64,000 bases of DNA from an uncultured Methylococcaceae bacterium (lineage in GTDB: Bacteria > Pseudomonadota > Gammaproteobacteria > Methylococcales > Methylococcaceae), in the NCBI GenBank assembly GCA_903859815.1, contig CAIOOA010000228.1:19609-83608 (forward strand). Direction: 5' to 3'. The translations under genes were made by a program, and so were the position numbers. Below, one piece after another: positions 16,754 to 24,897 of the stretch; position 1 is the stretch's first letter, and the number at the start of each line of letters is the position of its first letter. The notes below the pieces were generated by a model. That model saw nothing but the letters and a program-made list of their open reading frames with translations. It did no database searches and was not told the DNA's origin.

Positions 16754-17980
16754 ATGAAAATACCAAAAAAGTTGCTTGATATCGCACGTCATTTACATAT
16801 TATTCAAGCTATATATTTTATTCATTACCCAAAATACAGGCAAGCATGCAGGGAATATATACCTAAATTAACCGCAGATGAAGAAAGAAAAAAAAGAATT
16901 TTGATTGTTGCGCCTTACATGTCCATGGGTGGGGCTGAAAAGGTTGTTTTGGATTTAGCCTCAAATATTAATCGAGAAAAATATGTTGTTGATATTATAT
17001 CAGTAACGAATAACCCAGATGGATCTAATATTTGGAAACAACTATACACAGAAGCAGCAGATCATTTATGGCATATCCCTGATATTATCCATAGAGCTTA
17101 TCGGGCAGGATTTTTGTATCACATAGTTCAAGATAGAAAATATGATATTATAATTATGTCTCATGCAAGTGTATACATTAATACGCTTACACCCATACTT
17201 CGAAAATTTCCATTTTCTAAGAAGTATTGTATAATTCATGGACTTCTACCAGACTGGTCATTCGAAGTGGCAAATTATGATTTTTTTTGGGATAAATATA
17301 TCTGTGTTTGTACCCATGCTGCTGAACTACTTACTAAGCTTAAAGGCATACCCGCAGCTAAAATTGAAGTTATTCATAATGGAGTGGATACAAACTACTT
17401 TAATCCTTCTCTATTTACTATTCAAGTTTATCGAGATAAATTCAAAATAAATAACAATGATAAGCTTGTAGCATTCGTTGGTCGTATGACCTCGGAGAAA
17501 CATCCAGAATATGTCATACAAATTGCAAGACTCATGAAGGATTATTCTTTTATACGATTTGCCATTGCGGGAGATGGCCCAATGTTGGGTGATATTAAAC
17601 AAATGGTGAAAACCGAAGGGCTACATGATAATGTGTTTATTTTAGGATATGTAGATAATATTCCTCAGCTTTTAAGTGAAATCGACTTGCTCTATCTTTG
17701 TTCAGAAACGGAAGCTTTTGGTTTATGTATTCTTGAAGCGATGGCTATGGGGAAACCTGCTGTTGTGTCAAATGTTGGGGGAATTTCAGAATTTTTTGAG
17801 GATGGAATAAATGGACTTATGATTAATTTCGATAATAATTTTGCTGAAAATAGTAAAAAGGCTATTTTGAGTATTTTTTTGGAACAAAATAAAGATAAAT
17901 ACAAACTAATAAACAGACAAAAAGCTGAAACTTTATCAATAAAAAACCAATTGATTCAATATGAGGCATTATTTAGATAG
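16754..17980 (+). CDS. GT4-family glycosyltransferase
   Basis: A 408-residue GT-B enzyme with ILIVAPYMSMGGAEKVVLDLA near residue 50 (the acceptor-side glycine loop), VIHNGVDTNYFNP at about 205-217, LVAFVGRM near 236, and the ETEAFGLCILEAMAMGKPAV donor-binding motif near 320. It probably adds a sugar in O-polysaccharide assembly. The N-terminal 45 residues, rich in aromatic and basic residues, may associate with the membrane. The TAG stop is immediately followed by ATG of the next frame. Strongly AT-rich. Confidence 0.87.
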   Translation: MKIPKKLLDIARHLHIIQAIYFIHYPKYRQACREYIPKLTADEERKKRILIVAPYMSMGGAEKVVLDLASNINREKYVVDIISVTNNPDGSNIWKQLYTEAADHLWHIPDIIHRAYRAGFLYHIVQDRKYDIIIMSHASVYINTLTPILRKFPFSKKYCIIHGLLPDWSFEVANYDFFWDKYICVCTHAAELLTKLKGIPAAKIEVIHNGVDTNYFNPSLFTIQVYRDKFKINNNDKLVAFVGRMTSEKHPEYVIQIARLMKDYSFIRFAIAGDGPMLGDIKQMVKTEGLHDNVFILGYVDNIPQLLSEIDLLYLCSETEAFGLCILEAMAMGKPAVVSNVGGISEFFEDGINGLMINFDNNFAENSKKAILSIFLEQNKDKYKLINRQKAETLSIKNQLIQYEALFR

Positions 17981-17995
17981 ATGCTAGGTGATAAA

Positions 17996-18994
17996 ATGAA
18001 TGCACTTGTAAGTATTGTAATCCCTACAACTGGTACTCGACCCAGATTATTGTTGCGTTCAATCGAAACTGCTTTAGCTGGTTTTCAACCAAGCGAAGTG
18101 GAGGTTGTTGTCGTACCAAATGGACCAGAATATCGATGGAAAAATGCGGTCTCTAGCCTATATGATATTGAGGGTGTTCGCATTTGCCCTTTGGAAAAAT
18201 CTAGTGCCAATGCATCCCGTAACTATGGTTTATCTCTTGCTAGAGGTTTATTAGTCCGTTTTCTTGATGACGATGATTATTTGATCACTGATGTTGCAGT
18301 TAAGCAATGTTATGAATTATTGGAAGCTGGAGCAGATGTTAGCTCATATGGAATTCGTATTGAAGATGAATTTGGCATACTCTTCCAAACTCTAAAGCAA
18401 CCCCTTGTCAGTGATTTTGTTACAGCTCAACTAGGGGCATCCCGTTTGCAATTAATACACGCTCATCTCTATAAAAAATCATCAATTAAACCCTTGCTAT
18501 GGAATGAAGATTATATTATTTCAGAAGATATTGCTTGGCTACATACTATTGCTTGTTATAAGGAAATATATTGGATTAAGTCGGATGAAATTGTTGGTGT
18601 TTGGTATCAGCATGGTGGTCCACGTCTATCGTATGCTCGTCCCTCAAATTTGCCGAGTTATATTACTGCGCAATCCATTTTAAAAACAGTGACATCGTTA
18701 GAAGAGCAAGGCCGTATGAGCATTGAGCGTAGACATGCCGCAGTTTGCGGATTATGGTTATGTGTCCATCGTGGCTTTTATTTTAGTCCGTTTTATTGGC
18801 ATAAAGTGGCAATAAACCTGCTGCAACATGCACCTGAAATGCGTCCAAAAACTTTTTTGTTTACACTTCCCGGCGTTGCCACAATAAACCCTTTATTGCT
18901 TGAATGGTTAATACTTCCAATACGTTGGTTTATCTATGCCTTCCAATTTATAAAGGCGATGGTTCTAGGCTGGAATCCTGTACGCAGGCTGTAA
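17996..18994 (+). CDS. GT2-family glycosyltransferase
   Basis: About 332 residues starting MNALVSIVIPTTGTRPRLL, with a GT2 nucleotide-binding fold, NASRNYGLSLARGLLVRFLDDDD (the DxD metal site, near residue 85-95) and a SEDIAWLHT segment near 175 in the acceptor region. ATG 17996 was preferred over ATG 17981 because AGGTG lies 6 bases upstream of it. The C-terminal 60 residues are hydrophobic and probably contact the membrane. It belongs to the AT-rich polysaccharide operon. Confidence 0.83.
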   Translation: MNALVSIVIPTTGTRPRLLLRSIETALAGFQPSEVEVVVVPNGPEYRWKNAVSSLYDIEGVRICPLEKSSANASRNYGLSLARGLLVRFLDDDDYLITDVAVKQCYELLEAGADVSSYGIRIEDEFGILFQTLKQPLVSDFVTAQLGASRLQLIHAHLYKKSSIKPLLWNEDYIISEDIAWLHTIACYKEIYWIKSDEIVGVWYQHGGPRLSYARPSNLPSYITAQSILKTVTSLEEQGRMSIERRHAAVCGLWLCVHRGFYFSPFYWHKVAINLLQHAPEMRPKTFLFTLPGVATINPLLLEWLILPIRWFIYAFQFIKAMVLGWNPVRRL

Positions 18995-19006
18995 AAGTTC
19001 AAAAAC

Positions 19007-19942
19007 ATGGTTGCTAACTCCCAAGTTCTTGCGATTGTAGTCACTTACAACCGCCGTATATTGCTAGAAAACTGCATCTCTGCTTTATTACATCAAACCT
19101 ACCCGTTGCGGCATCTTCTTATCATCAACAACGCTTCAACGGATGATACTCATAATTGGATACAGGCCAGTGGATTGTTGCAGCATCCTCAACTAACTTA
19201 CCACCTGACCAAGGAGAATCTTGGTGGCGCGGGGGGGTTTGCAACAGGTCTGCAAATCGCTTTGGAGAGGGGGGCTGACTGGGTTTGGATGATGGACGAC
19301 GATGCGGAACCTGTGAGAAATGCTTTAGCAGAGTTAATTACTATTGCCGCTAAACCCACCAATATCTATGGTTCACTTGCGATTCATGGCACTGAAACGG
19401 CTTGGAATACAACTTTGTTACTGGATGATGGTAGCCAACGCTTAGTCCGTAATATCAATGAAGTTCCTGATAAGGCGCGGGTGCAATTTTTACCCTTTCT
19501 TGGTCTTTTGGTTTCCAGAAGCTTGGTCGAAAGGATTGGTTTGCCTGATGCAGATTTTTTTATCGCTGCGGATGATGCGGAATATTGTTTACGAGCTAAC
19601 CGAGCAGGGGCGGAGATTATCGTTGCGGGTAAAAGCCATATCAATCATCCAAAGTCATGCAGCCAGACATTTAAAGTACCATGGGGAACATTTGTCTATT
19701 TGAGCCTGCCTCCATGGAAACGCTATTACGACACACGCAATCGACTATTGATTGCCAGAAAGTATCACGGCTATCGTCTAGTGACGCAGACAATACCCGG
19801 TTCATTGGTGCGCCTTGTCCTTGCGTTATGGTTCGAGCCACATAAACTAGCCCAACTTTGGGCATTTTCAGCAGGTTTGTTTGATGGTTTGCTAGGCATC
19901 AAAGGTAAACGCCATATTTGGTGGAAGATAGTAAACCACTAA
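19007..19942 (+). CDS. GT2-family glycosyltransferase (rhamnosyl-/galactofuranosyltransferase-like)
   Basis: A 311-residue protein: VLAIVVTYNRRILLENCI, IINNASTDDT, the ENLGGAGGFATGL segment and WMMDDDAEP metal site (near residues 74-105) are characteristic of the GlfT2/WbbL-like branch of GT2. An ADDAEYCLRANRAG segment (near 186) contains the probable catalytic base. The gene is visibly less AT-rich than its upstream neighbours. It likely adds a deoxy-hexose or furanose residue to the O-polysaccharide; the exact sugar is unknown. Confidence 0.85.
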   Translation: MVANSQVLAIVVTYNRRILLENCISALLHQTYPLRHLLIINNASTDDTHNWIQASGLLQHPQLTYHLTKENLGGAGGFATGLQIALERGADWVWMMDDDAEPVRNALAELITIAAKPTNIYGSLAIHGTETAWNTTLLLDDGSQRLVRNINEVPDKARVQFLPFLGLLVSRSLVERIGLPDADFFIAADDAEYCLRANRAGAEIIVAGKSHINHPKSCSQTFKVPWGTFVYLSLPPWKRYYDTRNRLLIARKYHGYRLVTQTIPGSLVRLVLALWFEPHKLAQLWAFSAGLFDGLLGIKGKRHIWWKIVNH

Positions 19943-19972
19943 ATTCAAACATGCCCTCAAATTTTGATCTAT

Positions 19973-20896
19973 ATGCATAAAATCTTCTCATTTCTGAACA
20001 AATATATTCCATTCTTTCTTTTACGTTTTGCTGAGGATTTTGCCTGTTTACTGATCAGTAAAATCGTCAATACTTATAATATTACTTACCGTGGATATTC
20101 AGTGACTATGCCTATTACCGATAAGTCTGCGGCGCAAATTTATTTTCGATATTTGCTCACTAGATCATGGCGACATGAAATGTATGAGCAAATACTTGTC
20201 GAAAAATTGTTGTGTGATCCTATGAAAGGTGCTTGGTTCATTGACGGGGGTTCAAGCTATGGAATGTTTAGTTTGCTTGCTGCATCATTACCGTCCGTTG
20301 AAAAATGTATTGCCATTGAAGCTTCCCCAAAAACATTCTCTTATCTAAAAGAAAATATTAGCCGTAATAAGTTAGATGAACGGATAAAATGCATCAATGC
20401 TGCAATAGCTTGTATTTCTGGTGAACTTCATTATGTAGATGAAGAAGAGCATTCTGAATGGAGCAAAACTACAAGTTCACCCTTAACTTACGGTCATAAA
20501 TTAGTCGAGGTAATTAGCATATCTTTAGATGATTTAATTAAAGTTGAAAATATTCCAGATTCGGCGCCTATTTTCATTAAGCTTGATATAGAAGGAAATG
20601 AACCAAATGCATTTCAGGGATTACAACAACTTTTCCATTCCCAACGCAATTATATGATATTATTCGAATTTCATGCCAGTTTACTTAATGGAATGGAAGA
20701 TGGCGCAAAAGGATTTGTTAACAAAATATGGAATCCTGAATTATATGTAATATATCAAATTAAATCACATTTAGGCAGGTTGGATAAAATTAACTCTCTC
20801 TCTGATTTTGAAAATATTTCTGATAGGTGTAGTGCAAGTGACTTTCCTAACAATTTAACGAATTTATTACTTTCAAATCGTCAATTTGTACTCTAA
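19973..20896 (+). CDS. FkbM-family SAM-dependent methyltransferase
   Basis: About 307 residues. The SAM-binding strand and loop FIDGGSSYGMFSLLAA (near residue 88) and acidic strand IAIEASPKTF are followed by the FkbM hallmark ISLDDLI...APIFIKLDIEGNEPNAFQGL near 185-210. FkbM enzymes O-methylate sugars or other hydroxyls. The ATG at 19973 was chosen over a TTG at 19964. It is the last gene of the AT-rich block; a methyl group on the chain could be the signal read by the C-terminal domain of Wzt, which is a guess from context. Confidence 0.83.
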   Translation: MHKIFSFLNKYIPFFLLRFAEDFACLLISKIVNTYNITYRGYSVTMPITDKSAAQIYFRYLLTRSWRHEMYEQILVEKLLCDPMKGAWFIDGGSSYGMFSLLAASLPSVEKCIAIEASPKTFSYLKENISRNKLDERIKCINAAIACISGELHYVDEEEHSEWSKTTSSPLTYGHKLVEVISISLDDLIKVENIPDSAPIFIKLDIEGNEPNAFQGLQQLFHSQRNYMILFEFHASLLNGMEDGAKGFVNKIWNPELYVIYQIKSHLGRLDKINSLSDFENISDRCSASDFPNNLTNLLLSNRQFVL

Positions 20897-21043
20897 ATAA
20901 ACTTTCGCATGAGTATATAAACAATTTTATGAAAAATCGACTGAATGAAGTAGTGTCAAAAAAAGACTAATTTGTTGGAGTATTTTCAATTAATTTATAC
21001 TTTGAATAGCAAAACAAGAGTTTCTGATAAGAGTTCGCCCACC

Positions 21044-21562
21044 ATGACCGAATCTAGAAAGTATGATACAGAGATCGCCGCCCTTTTCGTGCAGGGCTTT
21101 GGGGAGGCAGTGCGTGCAGCACGCAATGTTTTGGTGTCCATCCGGCGAACAACCCACTTGTTCCCTCTCTCACCTAATACTCTGGAAAATCTGGATGATG
21201 AGTCACTTGAACGTCTGGATGCCTTTCGTGTTCGATATGCACAGCTACAGGACTTATTGGCAAACAAGTTATTTCGCAGCCTTCTTCATTTGGAAGAGGA
21301 AAAAATAGGATCGATGCTTGATGTCCTTAATGCCATGGAAAAACGCGGTATCATTGTTTCATTCGAGGATTGGAAAACTCTCAGAGAATTATGCAATACC
21401 TTCATGCATGATTATCCAGATCAGGTTGAATTGAGAGCCGAGGCTTTGACCCAAGCCCACAAGAAGGCAGATGAGTTATGCAGTGTATTGAAACGCATCC
21501 GGGTATTTTCAATTGACCGAATTGGCATTCCTTCACAAAACCTACCCGAGGTGCCGGAATGA
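21044..21562 (+). CDS. HEPN-domain protein with altered active site (HepT-like)
   Basis: About 172 residues; the RYAQLQDLLANKLFRSLL and DVLNAMEKRGII segments are typical of HEPN partners of MNT antitoxins. In the catalytic segment the expected Arg of R-x4-H is Cys117, while His122 and Tyr124 are kept (compare the intact HEPN at 6115). The C-terminal 20 residues are an extension not seen in the other copy. ATG 21044 is the start of the conserved region; the frame is open upstream to 20972. Its TGA overlaps the MNT start (ATGA, 21559-21562). RNase activity is doubtful. Confidence 0.8.
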   Translation: MTESRKYDTEIAALFVQGFGEAVRAARNVLVSIRRTTHLFPLSPNTLENLDDESLERLDAFRVRYAQLQDLLANKLFRSLLHLEEEKIGSMLDVLNAMEKRGIIVSFEDWKTLRELCNTFMHDYPDQVELRAEALTQAHKKADELCSVLKRIRVFSIDRIGIPSQNLPEVPE

Positions 21563-21867
21563 GGCTAGACCCTGAAATTGTCCCTCGCTTGGTGGAGCAG
21601 ATGCGTCAGGTTTACGGGATGGATGCAGATGTTTGGCTATTCGGTTCCCGCACGGATGACAACGCAAAGGGGGGCGACATTGATTTGTATGTTGAGACAG
21701 CGGATGGTTTGAATCCATTGGATCGACTCATTGAATCTCGCAGTCGGCTCTTCAAGCTTTTTGGTGAACAGAAAATCGACTTATTGGTTCGTGTACGTGG
21801 TCGGGAACCTTCTCCCATGGAAAGAATCGCCCGAAATACGGGTATTAAACTGAGTGATATTTCTTAA
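21559..21867 (+). CDS. MNT-type nucleotidyltransferase antitoxin (MntA-like)
   Basis: A 102-residue minimal nucleotidyltransferase with WLFGSRTDDNAKGGDIDLYVET at about residues 27-48 and the third acidic position in EQKIDLLVRV near 76. It is coupled by an ATGA overlap to the upstream HEPN gene, the reverse gene order to the pair at 5831-6582. The active-site residues look intact even though the partner HEPN has lost its catalytic Arg. Confidence 0.83.
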   Translation: MRLDPEIVPRLVEQMRQVYGMDADVWLFGSRTDDNAKGGDIDLYVETADGLNPLDRLIESRSRLFKLFGEQKIDLLVRVRGREPSPMERIARNTGIKLSDIS

Positions 21868-21884
21868 CCAACTATCATTTTATA

Positions 21885-22109
21885 ATGCATGTTATAACCA
21901 ATCTTTCCAATCTATTTGTCAATGAGCCAAGTATTCTTTTCATTGCTTTGATTGGCAATCGCGCCTCTGCTAAAGCAAGTTTAGATGGCGACTGGGATTT
22001 CGCTATACAATCGGATTATTCAATGGATGTCTTCAAACAGGGAGCAATTCATCACCGAATTTCTGCTCATGTCGTTCAACGTAGATTCCAAGAATTTCTA
22101 GGGTTTTGA
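21885..22109 (+). pseudogene. MNT nucleotidyltransferase fragment
   Basis: A 74-residue frame containing LFIALIGNRASAKASLDGDWDFAIQ, the nucleotide-binding core of a different MNT subgroup (usual GSRA.G.A...SDWDFAI). The second Asp-containing strand and the third acidic residue are absent and the frame ends after about 30 more residues. I take it as a truncated antitoxin relic in the decayed module cluster at the right edge of the AT-rich block. Confidence 0.55.
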
Positions 22110-22240
22110 ATCAAATTGAAGACATTTTGGCAAAAATGTAAAAATGTCCCCACATAAAAATACTGTAAATGCTGTTTTGTATGCCAGAATGTTGGGCAAT
22201 ACCGAGCTTATGCCCAAACCTCCCTCAAATTTTCGATAAT

Positions 22241-22539
22241 ATGCGCCTTTCATCAATACAAGCTCAGATCATTCGTCAAACCGTCGCTGCCGTGCTTGGG
22301 CAAGAAGCTAAAATTGTACTGTTCGGCTCGCGGGTGGATGACAGCGAACGGGGGGTGATGTGGATTTGTTGATTACTACCGGGCAAAAACTGTTGAACCC
22401 TACCTTCACTGCGGCTTTTCTCCAGATGAAATTGGAACGGGCTTTGGATGATCGCAAGGTGGACGTTGTGCTTTGCACGCCTAGTTCGCCTTCCCGACCC
22501 ATCCACGAAATCGCGTTGCGCACGGGTATGGCGTTATGA
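22241..22539 (+). pseudogene. MNT nucleotidyltransferase gene with a frameshift in a G run
   Basis: Begins MRLSSIQAQ and runs to LFGSRVDDSERG; the next bases form a run of six G (22350-22355). One more G would restore GGDVDLLI and a complete C-terminal half (DRKVDVVLC...IHEIALRTGMAL) ending at 22539, where the stop overlaps the next ATG. As written, the frame stops at 22372. This may be real decay, a sequencing error in a homopolymer, or slippage-based switching. Confidence 0.7.
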
Positions 22540-22845
22540 TTGGTCGCCCTACTCCGCAACAACTTGTCCGTTTGCATTTACTACTTCAAGTGGCAAAGGC
22601 AAAGTTGTATTATATTTCTCGCACCAACTCATGGCTTTTTGCCGTGCCATTGACTGTCGATCATGTGGGGCAAATGCCTTATGAATGCATTAATAACCGT
22701 TCACGAGAATATACCAGCATTGGCAGAAGCGTTGGCAAACATTAAACAGCGGCTTTTTGGGCTATTTCCTGAGCTTGCCGCTCTCGAACCACTTCTAAGC
22801 AAAACTACTGAAACAGGTGACTTATGCTATTCCTCATTACCCTAG
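22536..22845 (+). pseudogene. Probable HEPN partner gene, decayed
   Basis: ATG 22536 overlaps the stop of the MNT gene, as in MNT-HEPN pairs. The first 50 residues (TPQQLVRLHLLLQVAKAKL...RTNSWLF) look like the N-terminus of a HEPN-family helical protein. Then the frame changes: residues from NALITVHENIPALAEAL onward (22684-22845) are in another frame and resemble a C-terminal helix pair. The middle with any R-x4-H motif is missing. Its 3' end runs into the start of the Kdo hydroxylase gene (22824). Confidence 0.45.
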
Positions 22846-23702
22846 GTATTTCCTCATGGAATCCCAAATTAGACAGTACCCAACCAAAGGAATACACTCA
22901 CGCCCTTGAATCAGGGCGAGTCCCCTTTCTCCCCCATTTAAGCTTTGAAATCGCTGAGGACGAGCGGTACTTGCTTTCACCAAAATGGTCTGATCCCAAG
23001 GCAAAAAACATTAGTTATGACCCTCAAACCGAGCTAGTCAAACATACCTCGGCAACGGGTACAGACAAAGAAGCCATAGGCCGGATGATGGCAAGGTATG
23101 CAGATTATGCTCACAAATTAGTCGAAAGCCTGTTTCCGGCTTATAGCAGGGGAATAAGGATCGGTAGGACCAGTTACCGGCCAGCCGAAGCCGATGGGCG
23201 TTCAAGCTCGGTTCGCAAAGACGACCGTTTATTGCATGTGGACGCATTTGCGGCCAGTCCCGTGCAAGGCGAGCGGATTTTACGCATTTTCAGTAACATC
23301 AATCCAGACGGCAAACCCCGCGAATGGACGCTAGGGGAACCGTTTGACTTGCTTGCGCCACAGTTTCTGCCGAAAATTCAAAGGCCCATCCCCGGTTCTG
23401 CTTGGTTGCTGAAAACTTTAGGTATAACGAAGGGAAAACGCACCGAGTATGACCATTACATGTTGCAATTGCACGATCAAGAAAAATTGGACAGCGATTT
23501 TCAACAAACCTGTCCGAAGAGGTTCGTCAGCCTTCCTGCCGGTTCGACTTGGATTGTCTATACCGACTTGGTTCCTCATGCGGTCAAATCCGGGCAATTT
23601 TGCTTGGAGCAGACTTTCTATCTGCCTGTCGAATCCATGCAAGAACCCGATCTTTCCCCTTTGCGCAAGCTGGAAGGATTATTGGGGAGGAAGTTAGTAT
23701 AA
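22824..23702 (+). CDS. Kdo hydroxylase (Fe(II)/2-oxoglutarate-dependent, KdoO-like)
   Basis: A 292-residue protein matching the Kdo_hydroxy family over its length: VPFLPHLSFEI..DE, DPKAKNISYDP near residue 53, RLLHVDAFAASPVQGERILRIF (about 134-155) with the His-x-Asp iron ligands, PGSAWLLKTLGITK near 190, and LVPHAVKSGQFCLEQTF near 250 with the distal His. KdoO hydroxylates C3 of a Kdo residue in LPS core, giving Ko. It lies at the right end of the polysaccharide locus, consistent with LPS modification. ATG 22824 has AGGTG close upstream and overlaps the decayed HEPN frame. Confidence 0.88.
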   Translation: MLFLITLGISSWNPKLDSTQPKEYTHALESGRVPFLPHLSFEIAEDERYLLSPKWSDPKAKNISYDPQTELVKHTSATGTDKEAIGRMMARYADYAHKLVESLFPAYSRGIRIGRTSYRPAEADGRSSSVRKDDRLLHVDAFAASPVQGERILRIFSNINPDGKPREWTLGEPFDLLAPQFLPKIQRPIPGSAWLLKTLGITKGKRTEYDHYMLQLHDQEKLDSDFQQTCPKRFVSLPAGSTWIVYTDLVPHAVKSGQFCLEQTFYLPVESMQEPDLSPLRKLEGLLGRKLV

Positions 23703-23743
23703 GGATTTTCTTGATTAACGGATGTTAGGCAGCTACTAGGATT

Positions 23744-23821
23744 GGAGCGTCAAAGCTTGCTTTGACAGGCGAAATGAGCTTCGCTTATTCAAACTCATGT
23801 CAAAGCAAGCTTTGACGCTCC
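23744..23821. repeat. Palindromic intergenic repeat (GGAGCGTCAAAGCTTGC family)
   Basis: Two inverted arms, each containing GGAGCGTCAAAGCTTGCTTT or its complement, flank a short spacer with a further small hairpin (GCGAA.../...TTCGC). Related copies or half copies are at 31704, 39759, 40597 and 50677. It lies between the Kdo hydroxylase and rsgA stops (convergent genes), where it may also end transcription. Confidence 0.8.
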
Positions 23822-23931
23822 GCTTTCACATCCTTAGTTTAGCTTCAGCTGATTAATACGGGCGGCAGAGTTGCCGCCCAATTTTTTGACGTATTATGAT
23901 TGGGTCATCAACCGACAAGTCATTATTATCA

Positions 23932-24894
23932 TCATTCCCATAAGGTATCGGGCTGGGCAAGCTTGTCTAGCAGTTTTAGATAACGCTGATGCCGGGCAAT
24001 CGAAATTTCACCTTTCTCAACCGCCTCGCGCACGGCACAGCCCTTGTCGTTGATGTGGCGGCAATCATTAAATCGGCAATGCCCCATGTAGGCTTGAAAT
24101 TCGCGGTAACACCATGCCAAATCTTGACCTTTGATGTCGGCCAAACCAAATACCGCAACCCCAGGGCTGTCAATCAAATCCCCCCCTTCCGGCACATGAT
24201 AAAGTGTTGCGGCGGTGGTGGTATGTCGGCCTAGTCCGCTACGGAGGGATATTTCGTTGGTGCGCAGATTTTTGTCCGGCAACAATGCATTGGTCAAAGA
24301 GGATTTTCCAACCCCGGATTGACCGGCAAACATGGAACAATGCCCATGCAAGCTTTGTTTTAATTCGGCAATGCCGATTCCTTTGCGGGCACTGACTGCA
24401 TGGGTGGGGTAGCCAATACGGACATAATCGTTTAGCTCGGCTACGGCCTGTTCCTTGTTCTCGGCCAAGTCGATCTTGTTAAAGATGATTTCGGCGGGAA
24501 TGTGTCGGTATTCACACACGGCTAGATATTGGTCAACCAATAGCCAATCAGGTTGTGGGTAGGGTGAAATGACCACGAAAACCCTGTCCAGATTGGCGGC
24601 GACCACCCTATTTTTTCCGGCATAGCCGGGGCGGACAAGAACCGAACTTCGCGCCAGTACCTCCTCCACTCTACCTTGCATTCCATCTTCGCTGGGAGAC
24701 CAGCTAATCCTATCACCCACCGCCACATCGCCCAAACGACGGCGAGTTTGGCATAGCATGATGTTTCCGTCCGGCGTTTCCACTGCCAACCCCTGCCCCA
24801 AATGGGAAATCACCAAACCATCCAATAAATGTGAGGGAGGGGCAATGCCAAGGATGGGTTTTTGCGGTGAGTTGCGGCGGCCTTTACCCTTCAT
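23932..24894 (-). CDS. rsgA: Ribosome small-subunit-dependent GTPase A
   Basis: A 320-residue circularly permuted GTPase: OB-fold N-terminal region, NKIDL (G4) near residue 160, GQSGVGKSSL (G1) near 205, DSPGV (G3) near 252, and a C-terminal zinc motif with HCRFNDCRH...GCAV (near 275-293). RsgA assists late 30S subunit maturation. It lies 3 bases downstream of the M48 protease gene on the same strand, with orn divergently placed beyond it, a neighbourhood common in gammaproteobacteria. Confidence 0.96.
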   Translation of the reverse strand: MKGKGRRNSPQKPILGIAPPSHLLDGLVISHLGQGLAVETPDGNIMLCQTRRRLGDVAVGDRISWSPSEDGMQGRVEEVLARSSVLVRPGYAGKNRVVAANLDRVFVVISPYPQPDWLLVDQYLAVCEYRHIPAEIIFNKIDLAENKEQAVAELNDYVRIGYPTHAVSARKGIGIAELKQSLHGHCSMFAGQSGVGKSSLTNALLPDKNLRTNEISLRSGLGRHTTTAATLYHVPEGGDLIDSPGVAVFGLADIKGQDLAWCYREFQAYMGHCRFNDCRHINDKGCAVREAVEKGEISIARHQRYLKLLDKLAQPDTLWE

Positions 24895-24897
24895 GGG

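Noticed and set aside
2345..22850. Prophage or integrative element carrying the polysaccharide genes
   Set aside because: No integrase, structural phage genes, tRNA target or insertion sequence transposase was found; the composition change fits homologous exchange of an O-antigen block better.
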